Of a stretch of 64,000 bases of DNA, positions 28,289 through 36,711 are shown piece after piece. The notes beneath the pieces are model-generated. The model was not told the DNA's origin and ran no database searches. It worked only from the letters and a program-made list of their open reading frames with translations. The stretch covers positions 1-64,000 of the forward strand of contig JBEKYD010000003.1 of the NCBI GenBank assembly GCA_049511335.1, read 5' to 3'. This stretch comes from JBEKYD01 sp049511335 (GTDB lineage Bacteria; Acidobacteriota; Terriglobia; Bryobacterales; Bryobacteraceae). Position 1 is the stretch's first letter. Every line of letters starts with the position of its first letter. Made by a program: the position numbers and the translations under genes.

Positions 28289-28510
28289 TCAACACTGCAA
28301 CAGCATCCATGGAATCACCCGCGGAAAGGTGATCAAGGCGGCGGCGGCCACTCCCGTCAGTACGAAATCGAACCAGGGCGCGGAAGCGGGTCGGCGGTCG
28401 AGGCGCCGGAGCATCAGCGGCCAAAGGTCACGTCGCGGATCCCGCGCTTCAATCGGCGGCAGGGCGGCCCGCAGGAGGGAACGCAGTTTCTCGTATTCGG
28501 GTTCGTTCAT
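28289..28510 (-). CDS. Small membrane protein, candidate anti-sigma factor
   Basis: A 73-residue protein with a charged helical N-terminus (MNEPEYEKLRSLLRAALPPI) and one C-terminal hydrophobic segment (FDFVLTGVAAAALITF). Its start overlaps the stop of the ECF sigma gene by four bases. Size, topology and coupling fit an anti-sigma factor, but no zinc-binding HxxxCxxC motif is present. The call is by context. Confidence 0.6.
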   Translation of the reverse strand: MNEPEYEKLRSLLRAALPPIEARDPRRDLWPLMLRRLDRRPASAPWFDFVLTGVAAAALITFPRVIPWMLLQC

Positions 28511-29052
28511 GGTTCAATTCCCACTTTCTTCAGTTTGCTCCGGAGCCGCTGGACCGCCCGAAACTCGCGCGATTTCACCGTGCTGAGCGATATGCCGAGG
28601 GCGCTCGCGATATCGCCGTAGCTCTTCTCTTCGATCAGGGCCAAGAGGGCCACGGCCTTCAGTTTGGACGGCAATTGGGCGAAGGCGCGACGGATTGCCT
28701 GCCGCGCTTCTCGCCGCTCCGCTGAATCGGCGTTCAAAGGGCCGGGTTGCGCATCGAGCACGGCCTCCGAGACATTCACTTCCCGGCCCGCCGTGCGGAA
28801 GTGCTCCATGCTCAGATTGGTCGCGATGCGTCGCGCCCAGGCTCCAAAACTGCGGCGTGAATCGAATCGCGCGTGCGCGCGGAAGATGCGCCAAAATGTC
28901 TCCAGCAGCAAGTCCTCGGCGACGCCCGGATCACGGGTGAGGCATACGATCCAGTTGTATACATCCCGCTGGTGGGTTCGGAAGAGTTCCTCGAACGCAT
29001 CAACTTCGCCCGACGCGAAACGCTGGAGCAGATCCATAACTGTCTCCACCAC
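28507..29052 (-). CDS. ECF-type RNA polymerase sigma factor
   Basis: A 181-residue sigma-70 family protein. Region 2 reads FEELFRTHQRDVYNWIVCLTRD, then AEDLLLETFWRIFRAHARFD and RRIATNLSMEHFR. Region 4 reads LPSKLKAVALLALIEEKSYGDIASALG, then STVKSREFRAVQRLRSKL, a helix-turn-helix for the -35 element. It heads a three-gene operon with a small membrane protein, likely its anti-sigma factor, and another membrane protein. The signal controlled is unknown. Confidence 0.93.
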   Translation of the reverse strand: MVETVMDLLQRFASGEVDAFEELFRTHQRDVYNWIVCLTRDPGVAEDLLLETFWRIFRAHARFDSRRSFGAWARRIATNLSMEHFRTAGREVNVSEAVLDAQPGPLNADSAERREARQAIRRAFAQLPSKLKAVALLALIEEKSYGDIASALGISLSTVKSREFRAVQRLRSKLKKVGIEP

Positions 29053-29245
29053 CCTTACCGAATGAGGCGAGGGAAAGTTGCATATTTCTTGTCGCCAGCA
29101 ACCATCGGACCCTGTGCGGGGGTACCGCAGCGCGGTAATCGGGGGCGGGGATGGGGACGGGACGTTTCCAAGGTCTTTCAGCGACTCTCCCTGTGAAAAG
29201 CCCCTCCTTGCTCGGCTGGCTCGTTATGGCTCGGAGGATGAATCA

Positions 29246-29360
29246 GGGGTTCCCCGGAGGGGGCCCCAGACAGACCGCATGTTCCCACCTGGTCAACCTC
29301 AGACAAAAGCTGCCCCGTGACAGGGTCTGCTCGGCGAGGCAGACGTTCCCAAGGAAACGT
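29246..29360. repeat. Dispersed repeat, family B, copy 1
   Basis: About 115 bases that share with 30323-30410 the blocks CGCATGTTCC, GTCAACC-CAGACAAA, CGGCGAGGCAGACGTTC and CAAGGAAAC, in the same order and orientation. It sits upstream of the end of the LCMT-like methyltransferase gene. The rest of the 29053-29416 gap holds no recognisable gene. Confidence 0.7.
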
Positions 29361-29416
29361 GCCCTTTCGGTAAGGATGCGCGCCGCAGTTTCGCTGGTTG
29401 CCCCATTTCCTGTCGG

Positions 29417-30259
29417 TCAGCCTTCTGCCTCTCCAGCGAACAGATTGAGCTGGTAGGCTTTCGTGAGGTTCGGAAACAACCTGGCGAAGACGCGAAAGCC
29501 GGCTCGCATCGGCAAGGAAAGGCGTAGCCTCAAAGAATCGGGGATGTCCGCCAGGGTGCGGGATTCCACCAGGCGCAATCCGATCTTCCAGCGCTCAATC
29601 TCCCTCGGGTCTTCGCATGCCCATGTGAAACGGGCCTCTAGTTTGTGGCGCGCGTGGTCTTTGTTCTCATAGCTTAGCGCTTTGAGGGTGGCTGTGTCGA
29701 AGGCGATGCTTACGCGCAGGAAGTTGGCTGCGATCTGCGCCAGCGCCGCCTTGACCTCCGGCTCTGTCAGGTAGATGAATACTGCCTCCGCGACGAAGCA
29801 ATACGGTCCGGGGCTCTGACGCACCGCGGCCATCCAACCTGGATCGAGAATCGATGCGGCCAGAGTCATGCGCCGCCCGCTATCGGTGAAAAACCTCCGC
29901 CGCAGTTCTACGGTGTCCGGAAGATCGAGGTCGAACCAGTGCAGGGCGCCATTGTCGAGCCGTTCGAAACGGGTGTTGAGTCCGGCGCCGATCTCGACCA
30001 CGGTTCCTTCCGGATGGCGGCGAAGAAAATCCTTGACCCACTCGTCGAACATCGCGGTCCGCAAGGTACAACCCACGACCCGCCGCCTTTGGTTGAATCT
30101 TCGGAAATCCCAATCGATGGATCGCACAATTTCGACGGCCTTCGGATCTTTCAGGATCGGACGCTTCCCGAGGGTGTCGAGGGCGCGGGCGTATAGCGGC
30201 ACCAACAGTGTCTCCTGCACCTGGCCGAGTTGGATGGATTGTATCGACGCCATGTTCAT
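29417..30259 (-). CDS. Class I SAM-dependent methyltransferase, LCMT/TIGR00027-like
   Basis: A 280-residue protein. The SAM-binding motif I is VVEIGAGLNTRFERL near residue 92. LHWFDLDLPDTVELRR carries the acidic end of strand 2, and CFVAEAVFIYLTEPEVK is the motif shared with leucine carboxyl methyltransferase-like enzymes and polyketide-associated methyltransferases. Substrate is unknown. It stands alone between two direct copies of a dispersed repeat, which hints that gene and repeats may have moved or been duplicated together. Confidence 0.87.
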   Translation of the reverse strand: MNMASIQSIQLGQVQETLLVPLYARALDTLGKRPILKDPKAVEIVRSIDWDFRRFNQRRRVVGCTLRTAMFDEWVKDFLRRHPEGTVVEIGAGLNTRFERLDNGALHWFDLDLPDTVELRRRFFTDSGRRMTLAASILDPGWMAAVRQSPGPYCFVAEAVFIYLTEPEVKAALAQIAANFLRVSIAFDTATLKALSYENKDHARHKLEARFTWACEDPREIERWKIGLRLVESRTLADIPDSLRLRLSLPMRAGFRVFARLFPNLTKAYQLNLFAGEAEG

Positions 30260-30322
30260 CGCATTATCAAATCAAATATAGCTCGCGTCAACGGACGCGA
30301 TTAGGCGCGCCTATTGTCATTC

Positions 30323-30410
30323 GGGGCTCCCCGGGAACAGCCCGCATGTTCCGACGTAGTCAACCCCAGACAAAGGGCCGCCCGGCGAGGCAGACGTTCT
30401 CAAGGAAACA
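30323..30410. repeat. Dispersed repeat, family B, copy 2
   Basis: About 88 bases matching 29246-29360 in the same orientation: GGGGCTCCCCGG, CGCATGTTCC, GTCAACCCCAGACAAA and CGGCGAGGCAGACGTTCTCAAGG. It lacks a short internal stretch of copy 1. The remainder of the 30260-30669 gap shows no gene. Confidence 0.7.
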
Positions 30411-30669
30411 CGCGGCCTGTCCCCACGTTCCCAAACGGTTTGCGCCGCGCCTCGGCTTTCAGGCCGGCGTTTCTAACTTTCCCCGAAATCTGCACAAGTC
30501 TGCACAAGCCGTAGCCCCGGCGATCTTGTCGCCGGTGCCTTTCTCCGCCCTCGCCAAAACTCGGGTCACAGAAGTTCGAAATGTTCTTTAACTGCACTTA
30601 CCCCTTTCCTTTCATTGCCTCCCAGCCACCCCGCCGATCCCAGGCACCCCGTCCGCGCACGCTCGCGAT

Positions 30670-31125
30670 GTGATCCGCTCCGGTGGCACCATCCACGGCG
30701 CCATCGCCATAGCCAACGTTCTCCGCAAGGATGTTCTCGCCTGGCGCCGCGAGCTTCCTCATTTCGCCGCCGCCCTGGAGCAAGCTTTCTCCGAGCGCGA
30801 TCTGATGCACCGCGAAAGAGTCATGGCTCTGGTCGACCAGGCCTACCAAACCCTCGGCGACATCCTCCGCGACGACAAAGCTTCCCCCAGCGTCCAGTTC
30901 AAAGCCGCCAGATTCATCATCGAGCAAGCCACTCCCCACATCCCGTCCGAGCGGAACCCCCCTACTGCCGCTAAACCCGCCCCGGTAGGCGCACAAATGC
31001 CGCCAAATCGCGCAAAAATGCCCAACGCCGCCGATTTCGCCGGCTTCAGTGAGGAGTGCCCCTGCGGCAGCGGTAAGAAATTCACCGATTGTTGCCTCCC
31101 CAAGGTGCTTTCGGGCGCAGCCTGA
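30670..31125 (+). CDS. SEC-C motif protein with terminase-small-subunit-like helical region
   Basis: A 151-residue frame starting at GTG. Residues 10-75 (ANVLRKDVLAWRRELPHFAAALEQAF) look like the helical DNA-binding region of phage terminase small subunits or HTH proteins. The end, ECPCGSGKKFTDCC, is a complete SEC-C zinc motif. Similar-looking coding sequence continues upstream of 30670 without an ATG (HARDVIRSGGTIHGAI), so the real start or an upstream frameshift is unresolved. Function unknown. Confidence 0.6.
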   Translation: MIRSGGTIHGAIAIANVLRKDVLAWRRELPHFAAALEQAFSERDLMHRERVMALVDQAYQTLGDILRDDKASPSVQFKAARFIIEQATPHIPSERNPPTAAKPAPVGAQMPPNRAKMPNAADFAGFSEECPCGSGKKFTDCCLPKVLSGAA

Positions 31126-31167
31126 TCGTTCTCTCTGTGTCCCCCGGCGATTTCCCGTCCGCCGGCC

Positions 31168-31296
31168 CTGCGCTACACGGTTGTCCTGGAACGAGAAGCG
31201 GACGGCGGATACGTCGCCACCGTGCCGGCACCCCCCGGTTGCGTGTCCCAGGGCGACACTCGTGATGACGTTCTGAAGAACCGGTCGCGGCGTATA
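31168..31296 (+). pseudogene. HicB-like antitoxin fragment, cut off by a repeat element
   Basis: The frame reads LRYTVVLEREADGGYVATVP, then PGCVSQGDTRDDVLKN, which is the typical first half of a HicB-family protein. The expected continuation with the second half of the fold is absent: the similarity ends exactly where the GTAGGGCGGAC repeat begins at 31297. No start codon with a good ribosome site and no hicA gene were found nearby. I read it as a remnant. Confidence 0.65.
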
Positions 31297-31417
31297 GTAG
31301 GGCGGACCCCCTGCCTGGTCCGCGCGGGACGCCCTCGTCCCGCACTTCTTCCCAAGAATCAGGTTCCCGCCGAAGAGCCGGCCAGGGGGCCGGCTGCGGG
31401 CGAGGGCGTCCGCCCTA
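31297..31417. repeat. MITE-like element, family C, copy 1
   Basis: A 121-base element with terminal inverted repeats GTAGGGCGGAC and GTCCGCCCTAC. Inside are further complementary blocks (GACGCCCTCGTCCC and GGGCGAGGGCGTC). It interrupts a hicB-like frame. A related 124-base copy is at 41535-41658. No target-site duplication is obvious. Confidence 0.8.
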
Positions 31418-31489
31418 CGAATCATGCAGCCTTGCACCAGGGACGAAAGTGTGCGGCATTAGCCTGCGGCCCTGTTAGATGATGGAAGA

Positions 31490-32914
31490 ATGACCCCTGA
31501 AGAGTTTCGCCAGGCCGGGCACCGGCTGGTGGATTTCATTGCCGATTACCGGGCTCAGGCCAGCCGGTTTCCGGTGATGGCGCGAACCGCTCCTGGCGAG
31601 GTGCGCGCTCAACTTCCCGCCGCTCCGCCGTGCGACCCCGAACCGTTCGAGGCGGTGCTCGCCGATCTGGAACGGATCGTTCTGCCCGGGCTCTCCCACT
31701 GGCAGCATCCCCGCTTCTTCGGTTACTTTCCCGCCAACAGCCTGCTATCGAGCGTGCTCGGCGACCTGGCCAGCACCGGCCTGGGCGTGCTCGGCCTGTC
31801 CTGGCAAGCTAGCCCGGCGCTCACCGAGGTGGAAGAAGTCGCTACCGATTGGGTGCGCCAGATGGTAGACCTGTCCCCGGCCTGGAGCGGCGTGATTCAG
31901 GACACCGCTTCCACTTCCACTCTGGTCGCCCTGCTGTGCGCGCGCGAGCGGGCCACCGATTTCAGCCTGACGCGCGGCGGCCTGGTTGGCGAGAAGTCCC
32001 CGCTAATCGTCTACACTTCCGCGCACAGCCACAGTTCCGTATCGAAAGCCGCGCTGCTGGCCGGCTTCGGCCGCGACAACGTCCGAATGGTGGATCACGA
32101 TGCCGCTTACGCCATGCGGCCCGAAGCTCTCGAAGCCGCCGTCCAACGCGACCTCGAGGAAGGCCGCAGACCTTGCGCGGTGGTCGCCACGGTCGGCACC
32201 ACCACTTCCACGGCCCTCGATCCGCTCGAAGCCATCGCCGCTATCGCCGCCCGCCACCATGTCTGGATGCACGTGGACGCCGCCCTGGCAGGCTCCGCCA
32301 TGATTCTTCCCGAGTGCCGCTGGATGTGGCAGGGCGTGGAAGGCGCGGATTCGCTGGTGTTGAACGTGCACAAATGGCTGGGCGTGTCGTTCGATTGCGC
32401 GCTCTACTACGTGCGTTCACCCGAACACCTGGTGCGCGTCATGTCCACCAATCCCAGCTATCTGCAGACCGCCGCGGACGCGGTAGTCAAGAACTTGCGC
32501 GATTGGGGGCTGCCGCTGGGCCGCCGTTTCCGCGCGCTCAAGCTTTGGTTCGCCATCCGTGCGGAAGGCGTCGCCGGCCTCCAGGCCCGGCTGCGCCGCG
32601 ACTTGGCCAACGCGCAATGGCTGGCCGGCGAAATCGCCAAAACCGCGAACTGGCGCGTGCTGGCCCCGGTGCCGCTGCAAACTCTTTGCATCCGCCACGA
32701 ACCCGAAGGCTTGAGCGGACCCGATCTCGACCGGCACACCTTGGCCTGGGCCGACCGAATCAATCGCGGCGGGCAAGCCTATCTCACCCCAGCCATTCTC
32801 GACGACCGTTGGATGGTGAGGGTCTCGATCGGCGCTCTGCCCACCGAACGGGAGCACGTCGAAGCCCTGTGGCGGGTGCTGCGTAAGGAGGCGGAAATGG
32901 GCTCCGGCTACTGA
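31490..32914 (+). CDS. Group II pyridoxal-dependent decarboxylase (aromatic-L-amino-acid decarboxylase-like)
   Basis: A 474-residue PLP enzyme of the DDC/TyrDC family. It starts TPEEFRQAGHRLVDFIADY and has the active-site wall SHWQHPRFFGYFPAN, the cofactor stacking His in SAHSHSSVSKAALLAG, the PLP-binding Asp-Ala in WMHVDAALAG and the Schiff-base Lys in NVHKWLGV. These point to decarboxylation of an aromatic amino acid (tryptophan, tyrosine, phenylalanine or DOPA). The start codon is ATG at 31490. No obvious partner gene is nearby; the adjacent peptide deformylase is probably independent. Confidence 0.93.
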   Translation: MTPEEFRQAGHRLVDFIADYRAQASRFPVMARTAPGEVRAQLPAAPPCDPEPFEAVLADLERIVLPGLSHWQHPRFFGYFPANSLLSSVLGDLASTGLGVLGLSWQASPALTEVEEVATDWVRQMVDLSPAWSGVIQDTASTSTLVALLCARERATDFSLTRGGLVGEKSPLIVYTSAHSHSSVSKAALLAGFGRDNVRMVDHDAAYAMRPEALEAAVQRDLEEGRRPCAVVATVGTTTSTALDPLEAIAAIAARHHVWMHVDAALAGSAMILPECRWMWQGVEGADSLVLNVHKWLGVSFDCALYYVRSPEHLVRVMSTNPSYLQTAADAVVKNLRDWGLPLGRRFRALKLWFAIRAEGVAGLQARLRRDLANAQWLAGEIAKTANWRVLAPVPLQTLCIRHEPEGLSGPDLDRHTLAWADRINRGGQAYLTPAILDDRWMVRVSIGALPTEREHVEALWRVLRKEAEMGSGY

Positions 32915-33138
32915 AACGCCAGGCTGACCGCGCGGGCGAAGTTGTGTTACGCCGCCTTCCTCACCTCGGCGCGTGATCCAAGACCGAGGCCCGCAGCCAG
33001 TGAGTCTCGCCCCGCCATAAAGCCCTTCTATCCTCTACATACAGTAAGAAGGTTACAACCGGATAGGAGCACGTTGGTCTCCAGGCCGCCAGCGTGATAA
33101 TTTGGACCGAGCCGGTAGAGTTGCAGCAACGCACGTTT

Positions 33139-33741
33139 ATGATGCCATTCGGGGTGCTCAAAATCGTCCAGGCCGGTGACCCGGTTCTCCGCCGCGTTGC
33201 CCGGCCGGTAACGCCGGAGGAAATCCGCAGCCGCGAAATCGAGCAGCTTGTCGAGTGGATGCGCGAGACCATGCGCGACGCTCCCGGCGTGGGGCTCGCG
33301 GCGCCCCAAGTCGGGTTGCCGGTGCAACTCGCGGTTATCGAAGACCGGGCCGAGTTGCTCGCCTCCATGTCCCCTGAGCGGCTGGCGGAGCGCCAGCGCC
33401 GGCCGGTGCCGTTCCAGGTCTTGTTCAATCCGCGCATCGAGACCGGCGGCGAACAAGTGGAGTTTTTCGAAGGCTGCCTGAGCTTGGCCGGATTCAGCGC
33501 CATCGTCCCCCGATGGCTTCGCGTTAGCGTCAGTTGTCTCGACCATCGCGGCGAGCCTGTGACTTTCGGCGCCGAGGGATGGCACGCCCGGATCGTCCAA
33601 CATGAAGCAGACCATCTGAACGGCACTCTCTACGTGGATCGAATGCGATCGCGATCGCTTACCACCCTGGAGAATCTGAACCGGCACTGGAACGGCCTAC
33701 CCATCGGCGAGGCCCTGGCGCGGCTGCAAATGGCCGATTGA
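33139..33741 (+). CDS. def: Peptide deformylase
   Basis: A 200-residue metalloenzyme removing the formyl group from nascent proteins. All three motifs are present: GVGLAAPQVG (motif 1), EGCLS (motif 2, Cys ligand) and HEADHLNG (motif 3, two His ligands and the catalytic Glu). The frame opens 15 codons earlier, but the ATG at 33139 (or the one directly after) starts the conserved part with FGVLKIVQAGDPVLR. The usual partner fmt is not adjacent. A second deformylase elsewhere is possible. Confidence 0.93.
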   Translation: MMPFGVLKIVQAGDPVLRRVARPVTPEEIRSREIEQLVEWMRETMRDAPGVGLAAPQVGLPVQLAVIEDRAELLASMSPERLAERQRRPVPFQVLFNPRIETGGEQVEFFEGCLSLAGFSAIVPRWLRVSVSCLDHRGEPVTFGAEGWHARIVQHEADHLNGTLYVDRMRSRSLTTLENLNRHWNGLPIGEALARLQMAD

Positions 33742-33799
33742 AGGCTGTCAGCCCGGCCCATTCAATGGGGAACCATCGCCTGCGCGATACTGATAATCG

Positions 33800-34576
33800 G
33801 TGACATTTGAGAGCGTCGCGGTCAATCTCCGCGAATCCTTTCGCATCATCGCCGCCAGCCGCTCCGCGGGCGAGTTGCGGGAACTGCCCGGCGTCAGCCT
33901 GGCTTCGGCCGGCACCACGTTTCAGATGTTCAATGCGGCTTTCCTGTCTTCCCCGGTGGAAAGCGACGTGGAACTGGCCCGGCGCGTGGTTCTTCCCTCG
34001 GTGCATTTCGACGCCCGCGGGCTCTCCTGGGCCTTCTGGGTCTGCGAAGACTTGCTCGGCTGGCGCGCTCAGCGCAAGTGCCGGCAGGTGTTCGAGCGCC
34101 AGGGCCTGCGCCATTCGGTGGACTTGCCCGGCATGATCGCCGAGCGCATCCTGCCTCCCCAGCGCCTGCTTCCTGAAATCGAGGTGCGGCGCGTCTCGAC
34201 CTCCGCCGCCCGCGAGGGCTTCTGCGCGGTCGGGTCGGTATGTTTTCACGTGCCCATTCACTGGTTCCGCGAGGTCTTCGACGGCGCGGATGTATGGGAC
34301 CGCTTTCGCGCCTACAACGGCTACGTCGATGGCGAAGTCGTCTCCACCGCGGCCATCGTTGCCGCCGGCGACGCGGTCGGCGTCTACAACGTCGCCACCC
34401 TCCCAGGGCACCAGCGCCGCGGCTACGGCGAAGCCGTCATGCGCTTCGCCCTGAATGAGGCCAAACGCGACCTCGGCATCGGCCGCAGCATCCTCCAATC
34501 CACCCCCGCCGGCCTCCACCTTTACGAGCGCATGGGCTACCGCACCGTCACCCGGATCTCGGTCTACGCGTCGTAG
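33800..34576 (+). CDS. GNAT-family N-acetyltransferase
   Basis: A 258-residue protein beginning at GTG. The C-terminal 120 residues hold the GNAT fold, with the acetyl-CoA pyrophosphate loop in VATLPGHQRRGYGEAVMRFAL and a final YERMGYRTVTRISVY. The N-terminal half (FQMFNAAFLSSPV, LSWAFWVCEDLLG) is a second, degenerate GNAT-like or unrelated domain. Substrate unknown. Confidence 0.82.
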   Translation: MTFESVAVNLRESFRIIAASRSAGELRELPGVSLASAGTTFQMFNAAFLSSPVESDVELARRVVLPSVHFDARGLSWAFWVCEDLLGWRAQRKCRQVFERQGLRHSVDLPGMIAERILPPQRLLPEIEVRRVSTSAAREGFCAVGSVCFHVPIHWFREVFDGADVWDRFRAYNGYVDGEVVSTAAIVAAGDAVGVYNVATLPGHQRRGYGEAVMRFALNEAKRDLGIGRSILQSTPAGLHLYERMGYRTVTRISVYAS

Positions 34577-34634
34577 CGCCGGAACTCACGAAACGCGCCC
34601 AGGTTCGGCTATGCTAGTGCGAGAGGGGAAATCG

Positions 34635-35654
34635 ATGGCTACGCCGGCACAGACTCCCGTTACACCTGCCCGCCTCATGCAATTTGCCTGGGGCTATTCC
34701 GTTCCACTGATGGTCGAAGCGGCCATCCAGCACCGTTTGTTCGACGTGTTGGACAGCGGGCCGAAAACCGCCGCCGAGCTTGCCGCCCAGGCGGCCATCT
34801 CCGAGCGCGGTACGCGCGCCGTGCTCAACGCCCTCACGGGGATCGAGCTGCTGAGCAAGGACCCCGAAGGGCGCTATTCGCTCACGGCGGAGAGCTCGCT
34901 CTTTCTGGTCAGCACCAAACCTTCCTTCATGGGCGGTATTATCAAACACACCAGCACCCAGCTATTGCCCAAGTGGCTCGAGCTCAACGAGATCGTCCGA
35001 ACCGGCAAGCCTGCCACGAGCGTCAACAGCGAAGCGAGCGGCGCCGCGTTTTTCCACGATTTCGTGGAAGACATATTTCCCATGAGCTATCCCTCCGCGC
35101 AAGTGCTGGCGGACACGCTCGCCATCGGCGAGGCGGACGCGCCGGTGCGGGTGCTCGACATTGCGGCTGGTTCGGGAGTGTGGGGCATCGCGCTGGCGCA
35201 GCGCTCGCCGCACGTTCGGGTTACGGCGGTGGATTGGCCGGGCGTGCTGGATGTAACGCGCCGGGTTGCAACGCGCTTCGGGGTTGGCGACCGGGTGGAG
35301 ACCAGGGCCGGAGATTTGTTGGAAGTGGATTTCGGCAGCGGCTACCAGGTGGCCACGCTTGGTCACATCTTGCACAGTGAGGGCGAGAGCCGGGGCCGCA
35401 AGCTGCTGGCCAAGGTTTGCCGAGCACTCGCGCCGGGCGGCACCATTGCCATCGCAGAGTTTCTGGTGGACGACGCCCGCGCTACCCAAAGCAGCGGATT
35501 GATCTTCGCCGTGAACATGCTGGTCAACACAGACGAAGGCGACACCTTCAGCTTCTCGGAAATCGTAGGGTGGCTGAAAGAGGCAGGCTTCGAGAACGCG
35601 CGGACCGTGGATGCGCCGGGGCCGTCGCCATTGATTCTGGCGAATAGAGCGTGA
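34635..35654 (+). CDS. SAM-dependent O-methyltransferase with winged-helix dimerisation domain
   Basis: A 339-residue protein of the plant/actinobacterial O-methyltransferase type. The N-terminal winged helix reads VEAAIQHRLFDVLDSGP and ISERGTRAVLNALTGIELL. Motif I is VLDIAAGSGVWGIALAQ, with the SAM acidic residue in VTAVDWPGVL. The region LGHILHSEGESRGRKLLAK fits the family's catalytic His area. The ATG at 34635, with GAGAGGGG before it, is preferred over the longer open frame. It may act on an aromatic or polyketide hydroxyl; no biosynthetic cluster is nearby. Confidence 0.9.
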   Translation: MATPAQTPVTPARLMQFAWGYSVPLMVEAAIQHRLFDVLDSGPKTAAELAAQAAISERGTRAVLNALTGIELLSKDPEGRYSLTAESSLFLVSTKPSFMGGIIKHTSTQLLPKWLELNEIVRTGKPATSVNSEASGAAFFHDFVEDIFPMSYPSAQVLADTLAIGEADAPVRVLDIAAGSGVWGIALAQRSPHVRVTAVDWPGVLDVTRRVATRFGVGDRVETRAGDLLEVDFGSGYQVATLGHILHSEGESRGRKLLAKVCRALAPGGTIAIAEFLVDDARATQSSGLIFAVNMLVNTDEGDTFSFSEIVGWLKEAGFENARTVDAPGPSPLILANRA

Positions 35655-35688
35655 CGGCGTCAGGGCCAGCAAAACTGCTCCGACGCGC

Positions 35689-35955
35689 TTACCTCTGCTG
35701 GCTCTGTCGCATTAATTGCCGAAGGTAGGCGTTGATCCGAGTCTGGTAACCTTCGCCCGCTGTCTTCAACCACACCACGACGTCGGAGTCCAGTCGAATC
35801 GTCACGCTGGTTTTCTTGGGCCGATAGAATTTTCCAATTACTGCATCCGGTGGGATCTGCCGGATCTCCGGGATGTCCGAGAAATCAATCTCGGAATCCG
35901 GCCGGGCTGCGAGCCTTTGAAGTTGCTTTCGTTTTTCAGGCGTTAGCTTGGGCAT
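35689..35955 (-). CDS. brnA: BrnA-type antitoxin
   Basis: An 88-residue protein. The C-terminal ribbon-helix-helix part reads TSVTIRLDSDVVVWLKTAGEGYQTRIN then LRQLM, the BrnA pattern. It lies after brnT and overlaps it by 20 bases, the usual toxin-first order of BrnT-BrnA systems. BrnA neutralises BrnT and represses the operon. Confidence 0.9.
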   Translation of the reverse strand: MPKLTPEKRKQLQRLAARPDSEIDFSDIPEIRQIPPDAVIGKFYRPKKTSVTIRLDSDVVVWLKTAGEGYQTRINAYLRQLMRQSQQR

Positions 35956-36223
35956 ACAGTCTCCTTTCCCTCCGGGATGCAGGACGGGCCGAGATGATGC
36001 GTATCACCTCTTCGGAATCCTCGTCCCGATACGTATGTACAACGACGAAAATTGCGACGTCTTCAATCCACCCGATTGCGTGCCAGCGCTCCTCGCCATC
36101 CGTTATCCTCTCGACGAACGTCACACAACGCGGATCCTCAAAAACAAGTTGAGCTGTCTCGAATTCGATCCCATGTTTCCGCAGGTTGCTTTCGGTCTTT
36201 GCGCCGTCCCACTCAACCCGCAT
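35936..36223 (-). CDS. brnT: BrnT-type ribonuclease toxin
   Basis: A 95-residue protein with the BrnT signature VEWDGAKTESNLRKHGIEF, then ERWHAIGWIED and IRIISARPASRRERRLY. BrnT is a RelE-like ribonuclease induced by stress in other bacteria. It is translated first and overlaps brnA. The gene is divergent from a small CopG-like antitoxin gene. Confidence 0.92.
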   Translation of the reverse strand: MRVEWDGAKTESNLRKHGIEFETAQLVFEDPRCVTFVERITDGEERWHAIGWIEDVAIFVVVHTYRDEDSEEVIRIISARPASRRERRLYAQANA

Positions 36224-36296
36224 CTGTACTTACATTATCGTACAGACGGAGGCCGGTTGCGACGACATACAATGGTCCGGTAGGAAGCAATCGAGC

Positions 36297-36491
36297 ATGA
36301 TCGAGAAACCGAACATCCCCAAGTTTGAATCCGAGGCGGAAGAAGCGGAATGGTGGTACCAACACCGCGAGGAGACCGCACAGTGGATGGAGGAAGCCGC
36401 GGCCGCCGGGCAAACTACTACCCTGGCGAATGTTCTCGAACGCGCCATGCTCCTGCATGAAGCCCTGCGGCGTGAAGAGCGCGCGGGATAA
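36297..36491 (+). CDS. Orphan CopG-family antitoxin-like protein
   Basis: A 64-residue acidic protein starting MIEKPNIPKFESEAEEAEWWYQ with REETAQWMEEA. This N-terminal IPKF-x-E-EEA-WW pattern is that of the CopG antitoxin family found beside BrnT-like toxins. No toxin follows it. It is divergent from brnTA with 73 bases between the starts. The longer open frame upstream is ignored because the conserved part starts here. Confidence 0.68.
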   Translation: MIEKPNIPKFESEAEEAEWWYQHREETAQWMEEAAAAGQTTTLANVLERAMLLHEALRREERAG

Positions 36492-36711
36492 TTGGCAGCG
36501 GGTAGTTAGCGAAAGCTGGCGCCGTTGCGATTGCCGAGCTTGTAAGGCGATGGCCTGAGGGCGGTGATGCGGCTCACCAAATCGTACAAAATCAACTTAC
36601 ATAACAGGTGGCGCCTGGGCGGTTCCGGCAATCCCGCGCCCCTATCCCATGGGGCGTCTTATCGCCACTCATCCAAGGTGGGCGTACGAGCCTGCTCGCG
36701 CCATCCGCCCC

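Noticed and set aside
31297..31417. CRISPR-like repeat unit
   Set aside because: There is a single palindromic element, no regular array of spaced repeats, and no cas gene in the window.
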